From an uncultured Clostridia bacterium (GTDB lineage: Bacteria; Bacillota; Clostridia; Christensenellales; UBA1242): DNA of 64,000 nucleotides. The notes below the pieces were generated by a model. It was not told the origin of the DNA. It worked only from the letters and a program-made list of their open reading frames with translations, and searched no databases. The stretch is from NCBI GenBank assembly GCA_944381185.1, contig CALWKE010000002.1, forward strand, positions 343,731 through 407,730, written 5' to 3'. The position numbers were made by a program, and so were the translations under genes. This document shows positions 8,844-18,409 of this stretch, one piece after another. The first letter of the stretch is position 1. The number at the start of each line of letters is the position of its first letter.

Positions 8844-9326
8844 CTACACTTTAATTTTTTTATCTAATTCATTTTCTTTCTCTTGCATAACAGCATAGTC
8901 TTCATCTTTTATATGATCATATCCCATTAAATGAAGCATACTGTGAATTACAAGTTTTTTACATTCGGCAAACGCTGAATTTCCAAATTCTTTTGCCTGT
9001 TCTCGCATTCTTTTTGTGCAAATAGCAATATCGCCAAAATGAATTAAATTTTTTGAGGTTAAAAGATATTTGTATTCACTATCATTAATGTTTAAAATTT
9101 CCCCAGCTTTTATTTCTTTTGATGGAAATGATAACACATCAGTAACTTTGTCAGTAGAACGAAAATCATTATTTAATTTTTTAATTTCTTTTTCAGTAAC
9201 AAAAACAATAGCCACATCAAGCAAATCTGGTTGCTTCATACAAAAGATACATTGAGATGCAACTTCTTTTGCTAATTTTTTAAGTTCTATTGACGCTCTA
9301 CCAGTTACTTCAACATTACTTTTCAT
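8844..9326 (-). CDS. ybeY: Endoribonuclease YbeY
   Basis: A 160-residue metal-dependent endoribonuclease used in 16S rRNA 3' maturation and ribosome quality control. The signature HSMLHLMGYDH, which supplies the metal-binding histidines (H3xH5xH), is at about residues 128-138. The upstream part carries TDVLSFP, the usual YbeY motif. An AGAGGTAGAAG stretch precedes the ATG. It sits between yqfD and era as in many Bacillota, although phoH, which often precedes it, is absent here. Confidence 0.96.
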   Translation of the reverse strand: MKSNVEVTGRASIELKKLAKEVASQCIFCMKQPDLLDVAIVFVTEKEIKKLNNDFRSTDKVTDVLSFPSKEIKAGEILNINDSEYKYLLTSKNLIHFGDIAICTKRMREQAKEFGNSAFAECKKLVIHSMLHLMGYDHIKDEDYAVMQEKENELDKKIKV

Positions 9327-9398
9327 CTTCTACCTCTAACTTAATTATAGATTAATTCAAAGGAAAAGTAAAATATTAAATATACAAAATTTTTATAA

Positions 9399-10490
9399 TT
9401 AAAATAACGAAACTTCGCATTCAATAAAACAATCAACTCTTGTATATGGTCCATCTTTGACAATTGAATATGAAACATTATTTTCTTTTGCACCACTAGG
9501 AACTTTACTTAACGCATCATTATACGCATTATCCAATATTTCTTTTTGAACCTCTTCAAATGGAATAACTTCATTTCTTATTACTGTTTCGTAGTAAATT
9601 GTTTCATTACATATTATTGGCAAAATATAATTATTTGAAATATAAAAACTGCATTTTTTTGTCAAATATGTTGAAAAAGTGCATAAATTTGTATCTTTGA
9701 TAATATTTTTATTAAAAATTGAATAATCTCTAGTAATAAAAAATTTTCCAGTTTTTTCAATAAATTGCCTGTTTTCATTATAAATTATGGTTGAAACAAA
9801 ATAAACATTTCCCTTAACAACTCCACTTGCACCATTTTTATTTAAAATTAAAACATCTCCCTTTTTAACTATATCGCCAACTTTAACATTTGCCTCTCCA
9901 GCAAAAACATCAATATGTGTTATAATTCCATTATAGTTTGAAACTCTATCTTTTTCATCACTCTCTTCTTTTATTACTGCAGGATAAATATAAATATTTA
10001 ATTTGCCACCTTGTTTTTTTACTGAACAACCCGCAACATCATCAAGTTCTAAAAGGATTAATTTTTCAATTTCCTTTGATGAAAATTTAGACTTAAACAT
10101 ACCAGCTTTTATTCCATTTTCTTCTAATACTTCATTAACCTTTTCAATATTAATTTGTAAATTTGATTCACATTTAACATTAACTTCAAAAACAAATAAA
10201 TTAAACGCAAACATATAAGCATAAATTATTATTAATGCAACAAATCCGCCTAACATATATGGCAATTTTGAAAGTACTTGCTTAAAATTATTTCTATAAA
10301 TAATTGTATAAAACTTATGTTCTTTTTTACAAACATCATTTAGTATTGACAAATCCTTTTGATTAATTGTAAATTTGATATAATTTTTTTTTGAAACTAA
10401 ATTATTGATAAAGACATTTTTTGAAATTAATTTTTCAATCAATCTTGACAAATTTAATCCCGAAATTTTAACACGAACTTCATTTTTCAT
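9399..10490 (-). CDS. yqfD: Sporulation protein YqfD
   Basis: About 363 residues. YqfD is a membrane-associated sporulation protein of unknown mechanism, made in the mother cell in Bacillus. An N-terminal cytosolic domain (VRVKISGLNLSRLI) is followed by one membrane segment near residues 85-105, then an extracytoplasmic region with a POTRA-like part and a stretch (VKVGDIVKKGDVLI) resembling a biotinyl-lipoyl-like turn. I use the ATG at 10490: it overlaps the yqfC stop (ATGA) and has AAAGGTG upstream, so the two are translationally coupled. The yqfC-yqfD pairing supports the call. Confidence 0.88.
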   Translation of the reverse strand: MKNEVRVKISGLNLSRLIEKLISKNVFINNLVSKKNYIKFTINQKDLSILNDVCKKEHKFYTIIYRNNFKQVLSKLPYMLGGFVALIIIYAYMFAFNLFVFEVNVKCESNLQINIEKVNEVLEENGIKAGMFKSKFSSKEIEKLILLELDDVAGCSVKKQGGKLNIYIYPAVIKEESDEKDRVSNYNGIITHIDVFAGEANVKVGDIVKKGDVLILNKNGASGVVKGNVYFVSTIIYNENRQFIEKTGKFFITRDYSIFNKNIIKDTNLCTFSTYLTKKCSFYISNNYILPIICNETIYYETVIRNEVIPFEEVQKEILDNAYNDALSKVPSGAKENNVSYSIVKDGPYTRVDCFIECEVSLF

Positions 10491-10747
10491 AGTCGACACC
10501 TTTCAATTTTTATTACTTTGCCTAAAATAACAATTTCACCTTTCGACATTGTTTTTATAACGAAGTTTTCACCATCTATACAAATCTGCTCATTAAATGA
10601 TTTTATTAATAATCTATTTTCATTTATATCAATAATTTTAAATTTTCCTACTATTTGCACACCAACATCTAAAACAAATGAAATTGTAGTCTTTTCATCA
10701 ATCTCACTTAAATTAAATGTTTGCATTAAATCATAAAAAAAACTCAT
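10487..10747 (-). CDS. yqfC: Sporulation protein YqfC
   Basis: Up to 86 residues. YqfC is a small conserved sporulation protein encoded directly upstream of yqfD; its biochemical role is unknown. The C-terminal pattern (NRLLIKS, then ENFVIKTMSKGEIVILGKV) matches the family's beta-rich core. The start is uncertain. The first ATG (10747) lies inside the stem of the terminator of the upstream gene, and a second in-frame ATG at 10726 gives 79 residues. Neither has a Shine-Dalgarno. The product call rests on the YqfC-like tail and the yqfD partner. Confidence 0.78.
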   Translation of the reverse strand: MSFFYDLMQTFNLSEIDEKTTISFVLDVGVQIVGKFKIIDINENRLLIKSFNEQICIDGENFVIKTMSKGEIVILGKVIKIERCRL

Positions 10748-10763
10748 ATTAAAAAATATGAGT
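10735..10763 (-). terminator. Terminator of the PLP-enzyme gene, overlapping the yqfC start
   Basis: ACTCATATT and AATATGAGT form a perfect 9-bp stem with a four-base loop, followed on the minus strand by seven to eight T. Its second arm contains the first possible ATG of yqfC, and the T-run falls in the first codons. Confidence 0.75.
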
Positions 10764-10787
10764 CATTATAATTGATTATTCTTATAG

Positions 10788-12023
10788 TTACTTTTTATTC
10801 AAATAAATATCAGCGAATTCAATTGTAGCAATTTTTATATGTTCATAAGTCAATCCACCTTGAAGATAACAGATATATGGTGGCCTTATCGGACCATCAG
10901 CTGAAAGTTCAATTGAAGAACCTTGAATAAATGAACCTGATGCCATAATAATTTTATCATTATAACCCGGCATATCCCAAGGAAATGGCACAGCACTGCT
11001 ATCAACAGGACTCAAACTTTGAATAAGTCTACAAAATTCAATTAGTTTGTCAGCATCTCCAAATTCAATACTACGAACTATATCATGTGGCATTTGGTCA
11101 AGTTTTGGAAAAGATTTAATTCCAAACTTACTTGCAACTTGTCCGAACAAAATATTTCCTTTAAGTGCCCCAAGAACAACATGAGGGGCGGAAAAAATTC
11201 CTTGAAAAAATGGCGTATAGTTACCCGCATATGAACCCAAATCCATACCAATTCCGGGAGCAATAAATCTTGATGAAATTTGCTCAATAACATCTTTTCT
11301 TCCAACAATATACCCGCCAGTAGGTGCAATTCCACCGCCTGCATTTTTGATTAATGAACCAACCATAACATCAGCACCAACATCACATGGTTCTCTTGTT
11401 TCAACAAATTCACCGTAGCAATTATCAACCATAATAATTGCAGTTTTATTAACCTTTCTAATTTCCTTTATAACTCTTTCAATTTTTTCAATTGAAAGTG
11501 ACTCTCTTGTTGTATAACCTCTTGAACGTTGAATATAAATTAATTTGGGGTTAATTTTTGAAAGTCTATCTAAAATTTTTTCTAAATCAAAATCATTATC
11601 TTTAAGTTCAACATCTTCATACTTAATTTTAAAATCTTTTAATGAACCAATATTTTCTCCAAAGATAACATTAATAAGTGTGTCATATGGTTTTCCAGTT
11701 AAAGAAAACATAATATCATCAGGACGAAGAATACCAAAAAGTGCAACCGTCAGTGAATGTGTTCCACTTGTAAGAAGTGGGCTAACAATTCCAGTTTCTC
11801 CGCCAAATGCTCTTGCATAAATTTCAGCAAGTTTATGTTTTGCCCTATCATCATCTCCATAACCAGTTGAATATGCAATATCACTTAATTGAATATTTGC
11901 ATCACGAAAAGCATCTAACACTTTCTTTTGATTTATCAAACAAATCTCTTCAAGTTTTTTAAAAATTTCACTGCATTCTTGTTCTGCAACATTAACTAAT
12001 TTTAACGCTTCATTATTTATCAT
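10788..12023 (-). CDS. Methionine gamma-lyase-family PLP enzyme (aluminium-resistance protein family)
   Basis: About 411 residues. It belongs to the PLP-dependent Cys/Met-metabolism family often named methionine gamma-lyase family or aluminium resistance protein (Bacillus YnbB). Visible motifs are STGYGDDDR, SGTHSLTVALFGILRPDD and SLIKNAGGGIAPTGGY, where the Lys is the likely PLP Schiff-base residue. The exact substrate is not established, so lyase activity on methionine should not be assumed. The ATG at 12023 (MINNEAL) is preferred: AAAGGA is well spaced from it but only one base from the earlier ATG. It is followed by a strong terminator. Confidence 0.88.
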   Translation of the reverse strand: MINNEALKLVNVAEQECSEIFKKLEEICLINQKKVLDAFRDANIQLSDIAYSTGYGDDDRAKHKLAEIYARAFGGETGIVSPLLTSGTHSLTVALFGILRPDDIMFSLTGKPYDTLINVIFGENIGSLKDFKIKYEDVELKDNDFDLEKILDRLSKINPKLIYIQRSRGYTTRESLSIEKIERVIKEIRKVNKTAIIMVDNCYGEFVETREPCDVGADVMVGSLIKNAGGGIAPTGGYIVGRKDVIEQISSRFIAPGIGMDLGSYAGNYTPFFQGIFSAPHVVLGALKGNILFGQVASKFGIKSFPKLDQMPHDIVRSIEFGDADKLIEFCRLIQSLSPVDSSAVPFPWDMPGYNDKIIMASGSFIQGSSIELSADGPIRPPYICYLQGGLTYEHIKIATIEFADIYLNKK

Positions 12024-12103
12024 TTTAACCATTCCTTTTGTAAAATTTTATTATATTTTATTAAAAATATACATTTTAACTACGAAATTATCATCTAAAA
12101 TAA

Positions 12104-12139
12104 AAGTGTAAAAATCAATTTAATTTATTTGATTTTATA
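12104..12139 (-). terminator. Weak terminator-like hairpin after mutL
   Basis: Directly past the mutL stop the minus strand reads TGTATAAAATCAA ... TTGATTTTTACA and then a T-rich tract. The stem is AT-rich with one mismatch. Confidence 0.4.
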
Positions 12140-12143
12140 CATT

Positions 12144-14177
12144 TTATACAATTCTTTTAAACCACTTTTCAATTTCAGCTTTTGTTATTCTAACAACAAC
12201 TGGCCTGCCATGTGGACAAAATAAAGTAATATTTTTCTCACTCATCTCATACAAAAGTTTGTCAATTTCGTCTTTTGAAAGGTTGTCACCACCTTTAATT
12301 GCACTTTTGCATGCCATTTGCATAAGTGAATCTTTAACAAGTTCAGCTTCTGTTATTTTATTTTTATTAATTTTCTCCGCTAAAAACATTGAGAAGAATT
12401 TATTAAAGTCTATATCTGAAACAATTGCAGGCACAGAAGATATTTTATAAGTTCTCTCACCAAACTCTTCAATATCAAAACCAACTGAACGAATGGCATC
12501 TAAATTATCAAACACAATTTGACTATCTTCAGCATTAAGCGAAAGCACAAAAGGAATTAACATAGGTTGAACAACAATGTCTCCTTTTTCATATTCGGCT
12601 TTAAGCTTTTCATATCTAATCCTTTCATGTGCTGCATGCTGGTCAATTAAATATAAATTATCTCCCCATTCCAAAATCAAATACGTATTAAATGCTTTTC
12701 CAATAAATTTAATTTCATTATCAGCAAATCTTGTTTGTTCAACACTTGGTTTAATATAATTAAATTTATTTTCTTCTTTTGTAAAAGCAAAATTACCCTC
12801 TTCAATAGTTTCATTATTATAACTTTGTGAGCATATATTATTTGAATTTTTATCAGTTAAATTTTTATTTTCGATAACAGGTTTTCCATTGTCATAACCT
12901 TGAGAATCATAAGCATCTCTGTCATGCATACTCACTTTTTCATTAATTCTTTCTAAAAGTTTTGAACCAAGCCCAAAATTATCACGGACACCATCATTAT
13001 CTGAAATAGAAATCATTGAATCAATAATTGTGTCATTAAGTTTTTCTTTTTGCTCATTAGTCATCTCATCAAAATTTGATGAAAAAGGATTAAGATTAAC
13101 CCCTGCCTTATCAATTTTACCATTTGATGAGTTTTGTCTGCCTAAAAATGAAATATTTGCATTAATATCACTATCAATCGCTTTAACATAATCCATTTCA
13201 TTTAATGCTCTTGACACTGCTTCAAACACAACAGAATAAATAAGAGATGTCTTTAAAAATTTTACGTCAAGTTTATTTGGATGAACATTAACATCAACTT
13301 CATCAGCTGGAAGTGATAAATATAACACAAAAAATGGATATTGCCTTTTCATCAAAAAGTCTCCATAAGCGTTTGCCACCGCCGTTTGAACAGTTAAATT
13401 AATAACATATCTTCCGTTAACAATAAGTGTTTGATAGGTTCTATTTGACTTTGAATATGTTGGTTTTCCAACAAAACCGTGAACTTCAACGCCTTCTCTT
13501 TTTGCATAAACTTCCAACGTTTCATTAACAGATTCTTTGCCATAAACTGAAAACATTGCTTCTTTTTCTGTTTTGCCAATAGATGACATAACTTGTTTTC
13601 CATCAACAATATAAATAAAATTAATATCTGGGTGAGCCAAAACTGTTCTGGTAATTATATTAGTAATCTCTTGTTCTTCAGTTTTGTTTTTCTTTAAAAA
13701 TTTAGCACGAGCAGGAACACAATAAAACAAATCTTTAACTGTTATTGTTGTTCCAACATTAGTTGAAACCTTTTTTATTTCTCCAAACTTTCCGCCTTCA
13801 ATAGAAATTGAATTGCCAACATCATCAGTAACTGTTTTAGATGTCAAAGTAACTTTTGAAACTGCTGCTATTGATGCCAAAGCCTCACCACGAAAACCTA
13901 GCGTTAAAATAGAGTCTAAATCGCCGGCATTTTTAATTTTGCTTGTAGCATGAGGCAAAAATGCAGACTTCAAATCACTTTCTTCAATTCCACTGCCGTC
14001 ATCTGAAACTTGAATAAATGTCGTTCCACCATTTTTTATTTCAATAGTTATATTTTTTGCACCTGCATCAATAGAATTTTCAACAAGTTCTTTAACAACC
14101 GAAGCTGGTCTTTCAACAACTTCACCAGCGGCAATCAGGTTATAAACTGACGAATCTAAAATATTAATTTTTGACAT
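12144..14177 (-). CDS. mutL: DNA mismatch repair protein MutL (endonuclease type)
   Basis: A 677-residue MutL. The N-terminal GHKL ATPase has IAAGEVVERPASVVKELVEN, DDGSGI and GFRGEALASI in order. A low-complexity linker spans about 335-490. The C-terminal domain carries DQHAAHERIRYE, the metal-binding endonuclease motif of MutL homologues in bacteria without MutH, and CPHGRP near the end. The protein should nick DNA in mismatch repair with MutS and the beta clamp. GGAGG precedes the ATG, and the gene starts 20 bases after mutS in a miaB-mutS-mutL run. Confidence 0.97.
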   Translation of the reverse strand: MSKINILDSSVYNLIAAGEVVERPASVVKELVENSIDAGAKNITIEIKNGGTTFIQVSDDGSGIEESDLKSAFLPHATSKIKNAGDLDSILTLGFRGEALASIAAVSKVTLTSKTVTDDVGNSISIEGGKFGEIKKVSTNVGTTITVKDLFYCVPARAKFLKKNKTEEQEITNIITRTVLAHPDINFIYIVDGKQVMSSIGKTEKEAMFSVYGKESVNETLEVYAKREGVEVHGFVGKPTYSKSNRTYQTLIVNGRYVINLTVQTAVANAYGDFLMKRQYPFFVLYLSLPADEVDVNVHPNKLDVKFLKTSLIYSVVFEAVSRALNEMDYVKAIDSDINANISFLGRQNSSNGKIDKAGVNLNPFSSNFDEMTNEQKEKLNDTIIDSMISISDNDGVRDNFGLGSKLLERINEKVSMHDRDAYDSQGYDNGKPVIENKNLTDKNSNNICSQSYNNETIEEGNFAFTKEENKFNYIKPSVEQTRFADNEIKFIGKAFNTYLILEWGDNLYLIDQHAAHERIRYEKLKAEYEKGDIVVQPMLIPFVLSLNAEDSQIVFDNLDAIRSVGFDIEEFGERTYKISSVPAIVSDIDFNKFFSMFLAEKINKNKITEAELVKDSLMQMACKSAIKGGDNLSKDEIDKLLYEMSEKNITLFCPHGRPVVVRITKAEIEKWFKRIV

Positions 14178-14197
14178 AAAGCCTCCGTAATGTCTTA

Positions 14198-16774
14198 CTA
14201 TTTTTTAACTTTATCAACCAAATTTTGTAATGTTCCAAAAGCCATAAGTGGCGAAATATTATTCATATCCATTTCTTTTAACACATTAATAACTTCCGCA
14301 ACATTAGCATTAGTTTCAAACTCTGGTTTAATATTTGTTTGTCGTGAAACATTTCCTGCACTTTCTCTTTCATTCAAAATTTCTTTTGCCCGTGAAATGA
14401 GCTCATCTGGAAGTCCCGCAAGTTTAGCAACTTCAATACCAAAACTTCTGTTTGCAGAACCTCTTGCAATCTTGTGCAAAAACACAATGTTTCCGTCCCA
14501 CTCTTTAACCATAACACGATAATTTTTAACACCTTCAACTCTGCCTTCCAAATCAGTAAGTTCGTGATAGTGCGTTGAAAATAAAGTTTTTGCATGAAGA
14601 TGTTTAGATAGATATTCAATTATTGCTGATGCAATACTCATGCCGTCATAAGTTGAAGTTCCCCTTCCAACTTCATCAAGAATAATCAAACTTTTATCAG
14701 TTGCATTGTTTATAATGTTTGAAACTTCACTCATCTCAACCATGAATGTACTTTGACCAAAAGCAAGGTCATCAGATGCACCAACTCTGGTAAACACTCT
14801 GTCAATTATTGAAATTTCTGCTGATTTTGCTGGAACAAAACAGCCCATATGCGCCATTAGTGTTATTATTGCAACTTGTCTCATATAAGTGCTTTTACCA
14901 GCCATATTAGGTCCGGTAATAAGCATTGTTCTATTCTCGCCAGCATCAAGATTTGTGTCATTCGGCGAAAATTCTTGACCTTCCATCATTGCTTCAACCA
15001 CTGGGTGTCTTCCAGCCTCAATCTTGATATGATTGATATTTGAAGAAATAATTGGTCTGCAATAATTATAATTGGCAGAAACCTCAGCAAAAGAAGAAAG
15101 CGTGTCACATAGAGCAATTGAAGATGAAATATCCGCAAGTTCACTTAAATAAGAAGAAAGATATGTTTTTATCTCCGCATAAATTTTAGCTTCAAGTTCA
15201 ATAGCTTGTTCTTTGCTGTTTAAAATTTTATACTCCATTTCTTTAAGTTCTGGCGTAATATATCTTTCACTATTTGTTGTTGTTTGTTTTCTTATATAAG
15301 TGTCAGGCACAAGTGAAAGACCCGAATTTGTAACTTCAATATAATATCCAAAAACTCTGTTATAGCCCGTTTTTAAATTTTTAATACCCGTCTTCTCTTT
15401 TTGGTCTTTTTCATATTCTGCAAGCCATTGCTTTCCAAACTCACCTGCATTTCGAAGTTTATAAAGTTCTTCATTAAATGATGACAAAATATAACCACCA
15501 TCTTTCAAATTTGCAGGAGCATTTGGGTCAATGGCATCATCTAAAACTTTTTTGATATCATTCAAAAGAACTATTTTTTCATTTGCATCAACCAAAAGTT
15601 TTGATTTACAAGACGACAAAATTTTCTTAATTTCAGGAAGTTTTCCAAGAGTTTCTGATAAACTTAAACATTCTTTAGGTGTTATTGTTCCAGCAGAAAT
15701 CTTGCTACATTTACGTTCAATATCTGAAAATCCATCAAGGGCATCAATCAAATTATTTCTTAAAATTAAATCATTTTTTAATTCTTCAACACTGTCAAGC
15801 CTTTCATTAATCAAAACATCATCACGAAGTGGTTGGTCAATAAATGTTTTTAAAAGTCTGCCACCCATTGATGTTTTTGTTTTATCAAGAAGCCACAAAA
15901 GTGAACCTTTCTTCTGATTTAATGAATTACTTTGAGTCAGTTCTAAATTTTTACGTGCCAAAATATCAAGATGAACAAATCTTTCATCTTGAATAATTGA
16001 TAATTTTTTAATATTAGAAATCAATCTTTTTTGTGTTTCTTCAAAATATAAAAGTGCTCCACCAACTGCAAGAGTCATTTGTTTTTTATCAGATAACCCA
16101 AGAGCAGATAAATTATTAACAGCAAACTGTTTTAGAATAATGTTTTTTGCTTTAGACATTTCAAATAATTCATCTTTTGGATAAAATTGTGGAACATAAC
16201 CAAGTTTTACAGCCGACAAATTAAACGATTCAGTCATAAAACTTAAATTACACAGAACTTCCGATGGTTTTATTCTTGCAAGAACATCATCTAAAAGTTT
16301 AAATTTTTCATTTCCAACAAGTTCAGTAGTTTCAATAAACCCTGTTGAGATATCACTATAACACACACCAATAGCATTTTTATCAGCATAAACAATCATT
16401 AAAAAATTGTTTCTCTTTGCATCTAAAATATCATTTTCAATGACTGTTCCGGGGGTAACTATTTGAATGACATCTCTTTTCACTAAACCCTTTGATGCTT
16501 TAGGGTCTGAAAGTTGCTCACAAATTGCAACCCTGTAGCCGTTTGAAATAAGCCTTGAAATATATGTCGTAGCTGCGTGATATGGAATTCCACACATAGG
16601 TGCTCTTTTATCAAGCCCACAATCCTTTCCAGTTAAAGTAAGTTCTAGTTCTTTTGAAACAATTTCAGCGTCTTCAAAAAACATCTCATAAAAATCACCC
16701 AGTCTATAAAAAAGAATTGTATCTGGATATTTTTCTTTCATTTCCAAGTAATGTTTCATCATTGGCGATAACAT
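14198..16774 (-). CDS. mutS: DNA mismatch repair protein MutS
   Basis: An 858-residue MutS1. The mismatch-recognition motif FYRLGDFYEMFFEDA is at about residues 21-35 (the Phe-x-Glu wedge is F-Y-E). The ABC-type ATPase has Walker A GPNMAGKST near 620, Walker B LIILDEVGRGTSTYDG and FSTHYHELT. The C-terminal tail (about 800-858) fits the helical dimer/tetramer segment. GGGGTGA precedes the ATG. It lies 15 bases after miaB and 20 before mutL, so the three are probably co-transcribed. Confidence 0.98.
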   Translation of the reverse strand: MLSPMMKHYLEMKEKYPDTILFYRLGDFYEMFFEDAEIVSKELELTLTGKDCGLDKRAPMCGIPYHAATTYISRLISNGYRVAICEQLSDPKASKGLVKRDVIQIVTPGTVIENDILDAKRNNFLMIVYADKNAIGVCYSDISTGFIETTELVGNEKFKLLDDVLARIKPSEVLCNLSFMTESFNLSAVKLGYVPQFYPKDELFEMSKAKNIILKQFAVNNLSALGLSDKKQMTLAVGGALLYFEETQKRLISNIKKLSIIQDERFVHLDILARKNLELTQSNSLNQKKGSLLWLLDKTKTSMGGRLLKTFIDQPLRDDVLINERLDSVEELKNDLILRNNLIDALDGFSDIERKCSKISAGTITPKECLSLSETLGKLPEIKKILSSCKSKLLVDANEKIVLLNDIKKVLDDAIDPNAPANLKDGGYILSSFNEELYKLRNAGEFGKQWLAEYEKDQKEKTGIKNLKTGYNRVFGYYIEVTNSGLSLVPDTYIRKQTTTNSERYITPELKEMEYKILNSKEQAIELEAKIYAEIKTYLSSYLSELADISSSIALCDTLSSFAEVSANYNYCRPIISSNINHIKIEAGRHPVVEAMMEGQEFSPNDTNLDAGENRTMLITGPNMAGKSTYMRQVAIITLMAHMGCFVPAKSAEISIIDRVFTRVGASDDLAFGQSTFMVEMSEVSNIINNATDKSLIILDEVGRGTSTYDGMSIASAIIEYLSKHLHAKTLFSTHYHELTDLEGRVEGVKNYRVMVKEWDGNIVFLHKIARGSANRSFGIEVAKLAGLPDELISRAKEILNERESAGNVSRQTNIKPEFETNANVAEVINVLKEMDMNNISPLMAFGTLQNLVDKVKK

Positions 16775-16789
16775 AGTTCACCCCATTCG

Positions 16790-18271
16790 TTAGTTTTTAG
16801 ATTTAAAATCATTTTGCAATTTCTTTTTATTTTTATTTTCTCTTAAAAGTTTCATTGATTTTTGGTCTTTTGGCAGAATTGAAACTTCTAACGGATTTTT
16901 AAAAGACTTTTCTTTAAAATCTTTAATCCTTTCATCATCAACAATTTCACCATATAAAACAGACTTTCTAACTTGAACAACTTTAACATCAACAAATTCG
17001 CCAACACAATTTTTTGAGCCTTTAAATGTTATTGTTTTCCCCGAGTCAAGTGAGCCATAAAGCACACCATTTTCATTATAACTTTCAACTAAAACACTGT
17101 AAGTCTTTCCAAGCATGTTTTGACACATTCGGTTAACAATTTCATTTTTTACTGCAAGAAGTTTTGAAAGTCTTTCCTTTTTTGTTTTTGTGTCAATTTG
17201 GTCCTTCATTTTTTCAGCAACAGTTCCCTTTCGTTTTGAATATAAAAAACCAAAAATCTGCATGTATTCAACTTTTTTTATAACATCAATTGTTTCGTTA
17301 AAATCCTCTTCTGTTTCGCCGGGAAATCCAACGATAATATCAGTAGTAAATTCAGCATCAGGAATTTTATCTTTAATTTTATTAATTAAATTTAAATATT
17401 GTTCCTTTGTATATTTTCTGTTCATTGATGCTAATATTTTGTCGCTACCCGATTGCACTGGAAGATGAATTCCATGACAAATATGTTTTGATTTTGAAAT
17501 AACATCAATAACTTCGTCTGATAAATCTTTTGGGTGAGAAGTCATAAATCTTATTCTAAAATCACCAGCAAGTTCATCAATGTCAAGCAATAATTTAGCA
17601 AAGGTAACTTCATTTCCGTGTTCATCTAAACCTTTATATGAATTTACATTTTGCCCTAAAAGTGTAATTTGCTTATAACCTTCTGATATAAGCCCCTTAA
17701 CTTCCAACAAAATATCTTCTTCCGGTCTTGAAACCTCTCTTCCTCTAACATAAGGAACAATGCAATAGGTGCAAAAATTATTGCAACCATACATAATGTT
17801 TACCCATGCATTCACACCACTGGTTCTGCAAATATGAAGTTTATCTCGAAGAGCAATAGTTTCATCTTCAGTTATATTAACAACCTTTTTACCCGAATTT
17901 ATTCGACTCTTTAAAAACTTATCAAAATCTGCAAGATTGTGCGTGCCAAAAATAATATCCACAAAAGGATATCTTTTCATAATTTCATCAGCATACTTTT
18001 GTTGCTGACTCATGCAACCACCAATTGCAATAATCATGTCAGGTTTTGCTAATTTAATATTTTTAAGTTCACCAATGTTACCAAAAATCTTTTGTTCAGC
18101 ACTCTCACGAATTGCACAAGTATTAAAAACAACAATATCAGCACTCACAGCATCGGTGCAAGGCTCATAACCATTATCCTCTAATATTCCCGCAAGTTTT
18201 TCAGATTCATGAACATTCATCTGACAACCATAAGTTAAAATTAAGTATTTTCTTTTGTCATTATTAATCAT
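16790..18271 (-). CDS. miaB: tRNA-2-methylthio-N6-dimethylallyladenosine synthase MiaB
   Basis: A 493-residue radical-SAM methylthiotransferase that adds the 2-methylthio group at A37 of tRNAs reading UNN codons. The N-terminal cluster uses Cys in LTYGCQMN, FNTCAIRE and GCMSQ. The radical-SAM motif is CNNFCTYC near residue 160. A TRAM domain follows near 370-440. The C-terminus has an extra Lys-rich tail (KNKKKLQNDFKSKN) longer than usual. GGGGATA precedes the ATG. It heads the miaB-mutS-mutL run, a common Bacillota arrangement. Confidence 0.95.
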   Translation of the reverse strand: MINNDKRKYLILTYGCQMNVHESEKLAGILEDNGYEPCTDAVSADIVVFNTCAIRESAEQKIFGNIGELKNIKLAKPDMIIAIGGCMSQQQKYADEIMKRYPFVDIIFGTHNLADFDKFLKSRINSGKKVVNITEDETIALRDKLHICRTSGVNAWVNIMYGCNNFCTYCIVPYVRGREVSRPEEDILLEVKGLISEGYKQITLLGQNVNSYKGLDEHGNEVTFAKLLLDIDELAGDFRIRFMTSHPKDLSDEVIDVISKSKHICHGIHLPVQSGSDKILASMNRKYTKEQYLNLINKIKDKIPDAEFTTDIIVGFPGETEEDFNETIDVIKKVEYMQIFGFLYSKRKGTVAEKMKDQIDTKTKKERLSKLLAVKNEIVNRMCQNMLGKTYSVLVESYNENGVLYGSLDSGKTITFKGSKNCVGEFVDVKVVQVRKSVLYGEIVDDERIKDFKEKSFKNPLEVSILPKDQKSMKLLRENKNKKKLQNDFKSKN

Positions 18272-18409
18272 ATTATCCCCACTATAACAAACTAATTATA
18301 TATTATTTAAATAATAAATTCAACAAAAACTAAAAATAAAATTAGAAAGCAAACATTAGGTGTATAAAAAAACTAGTTGTCGAAAATAATAAAATTAAGG
18401 AAATTTTTG

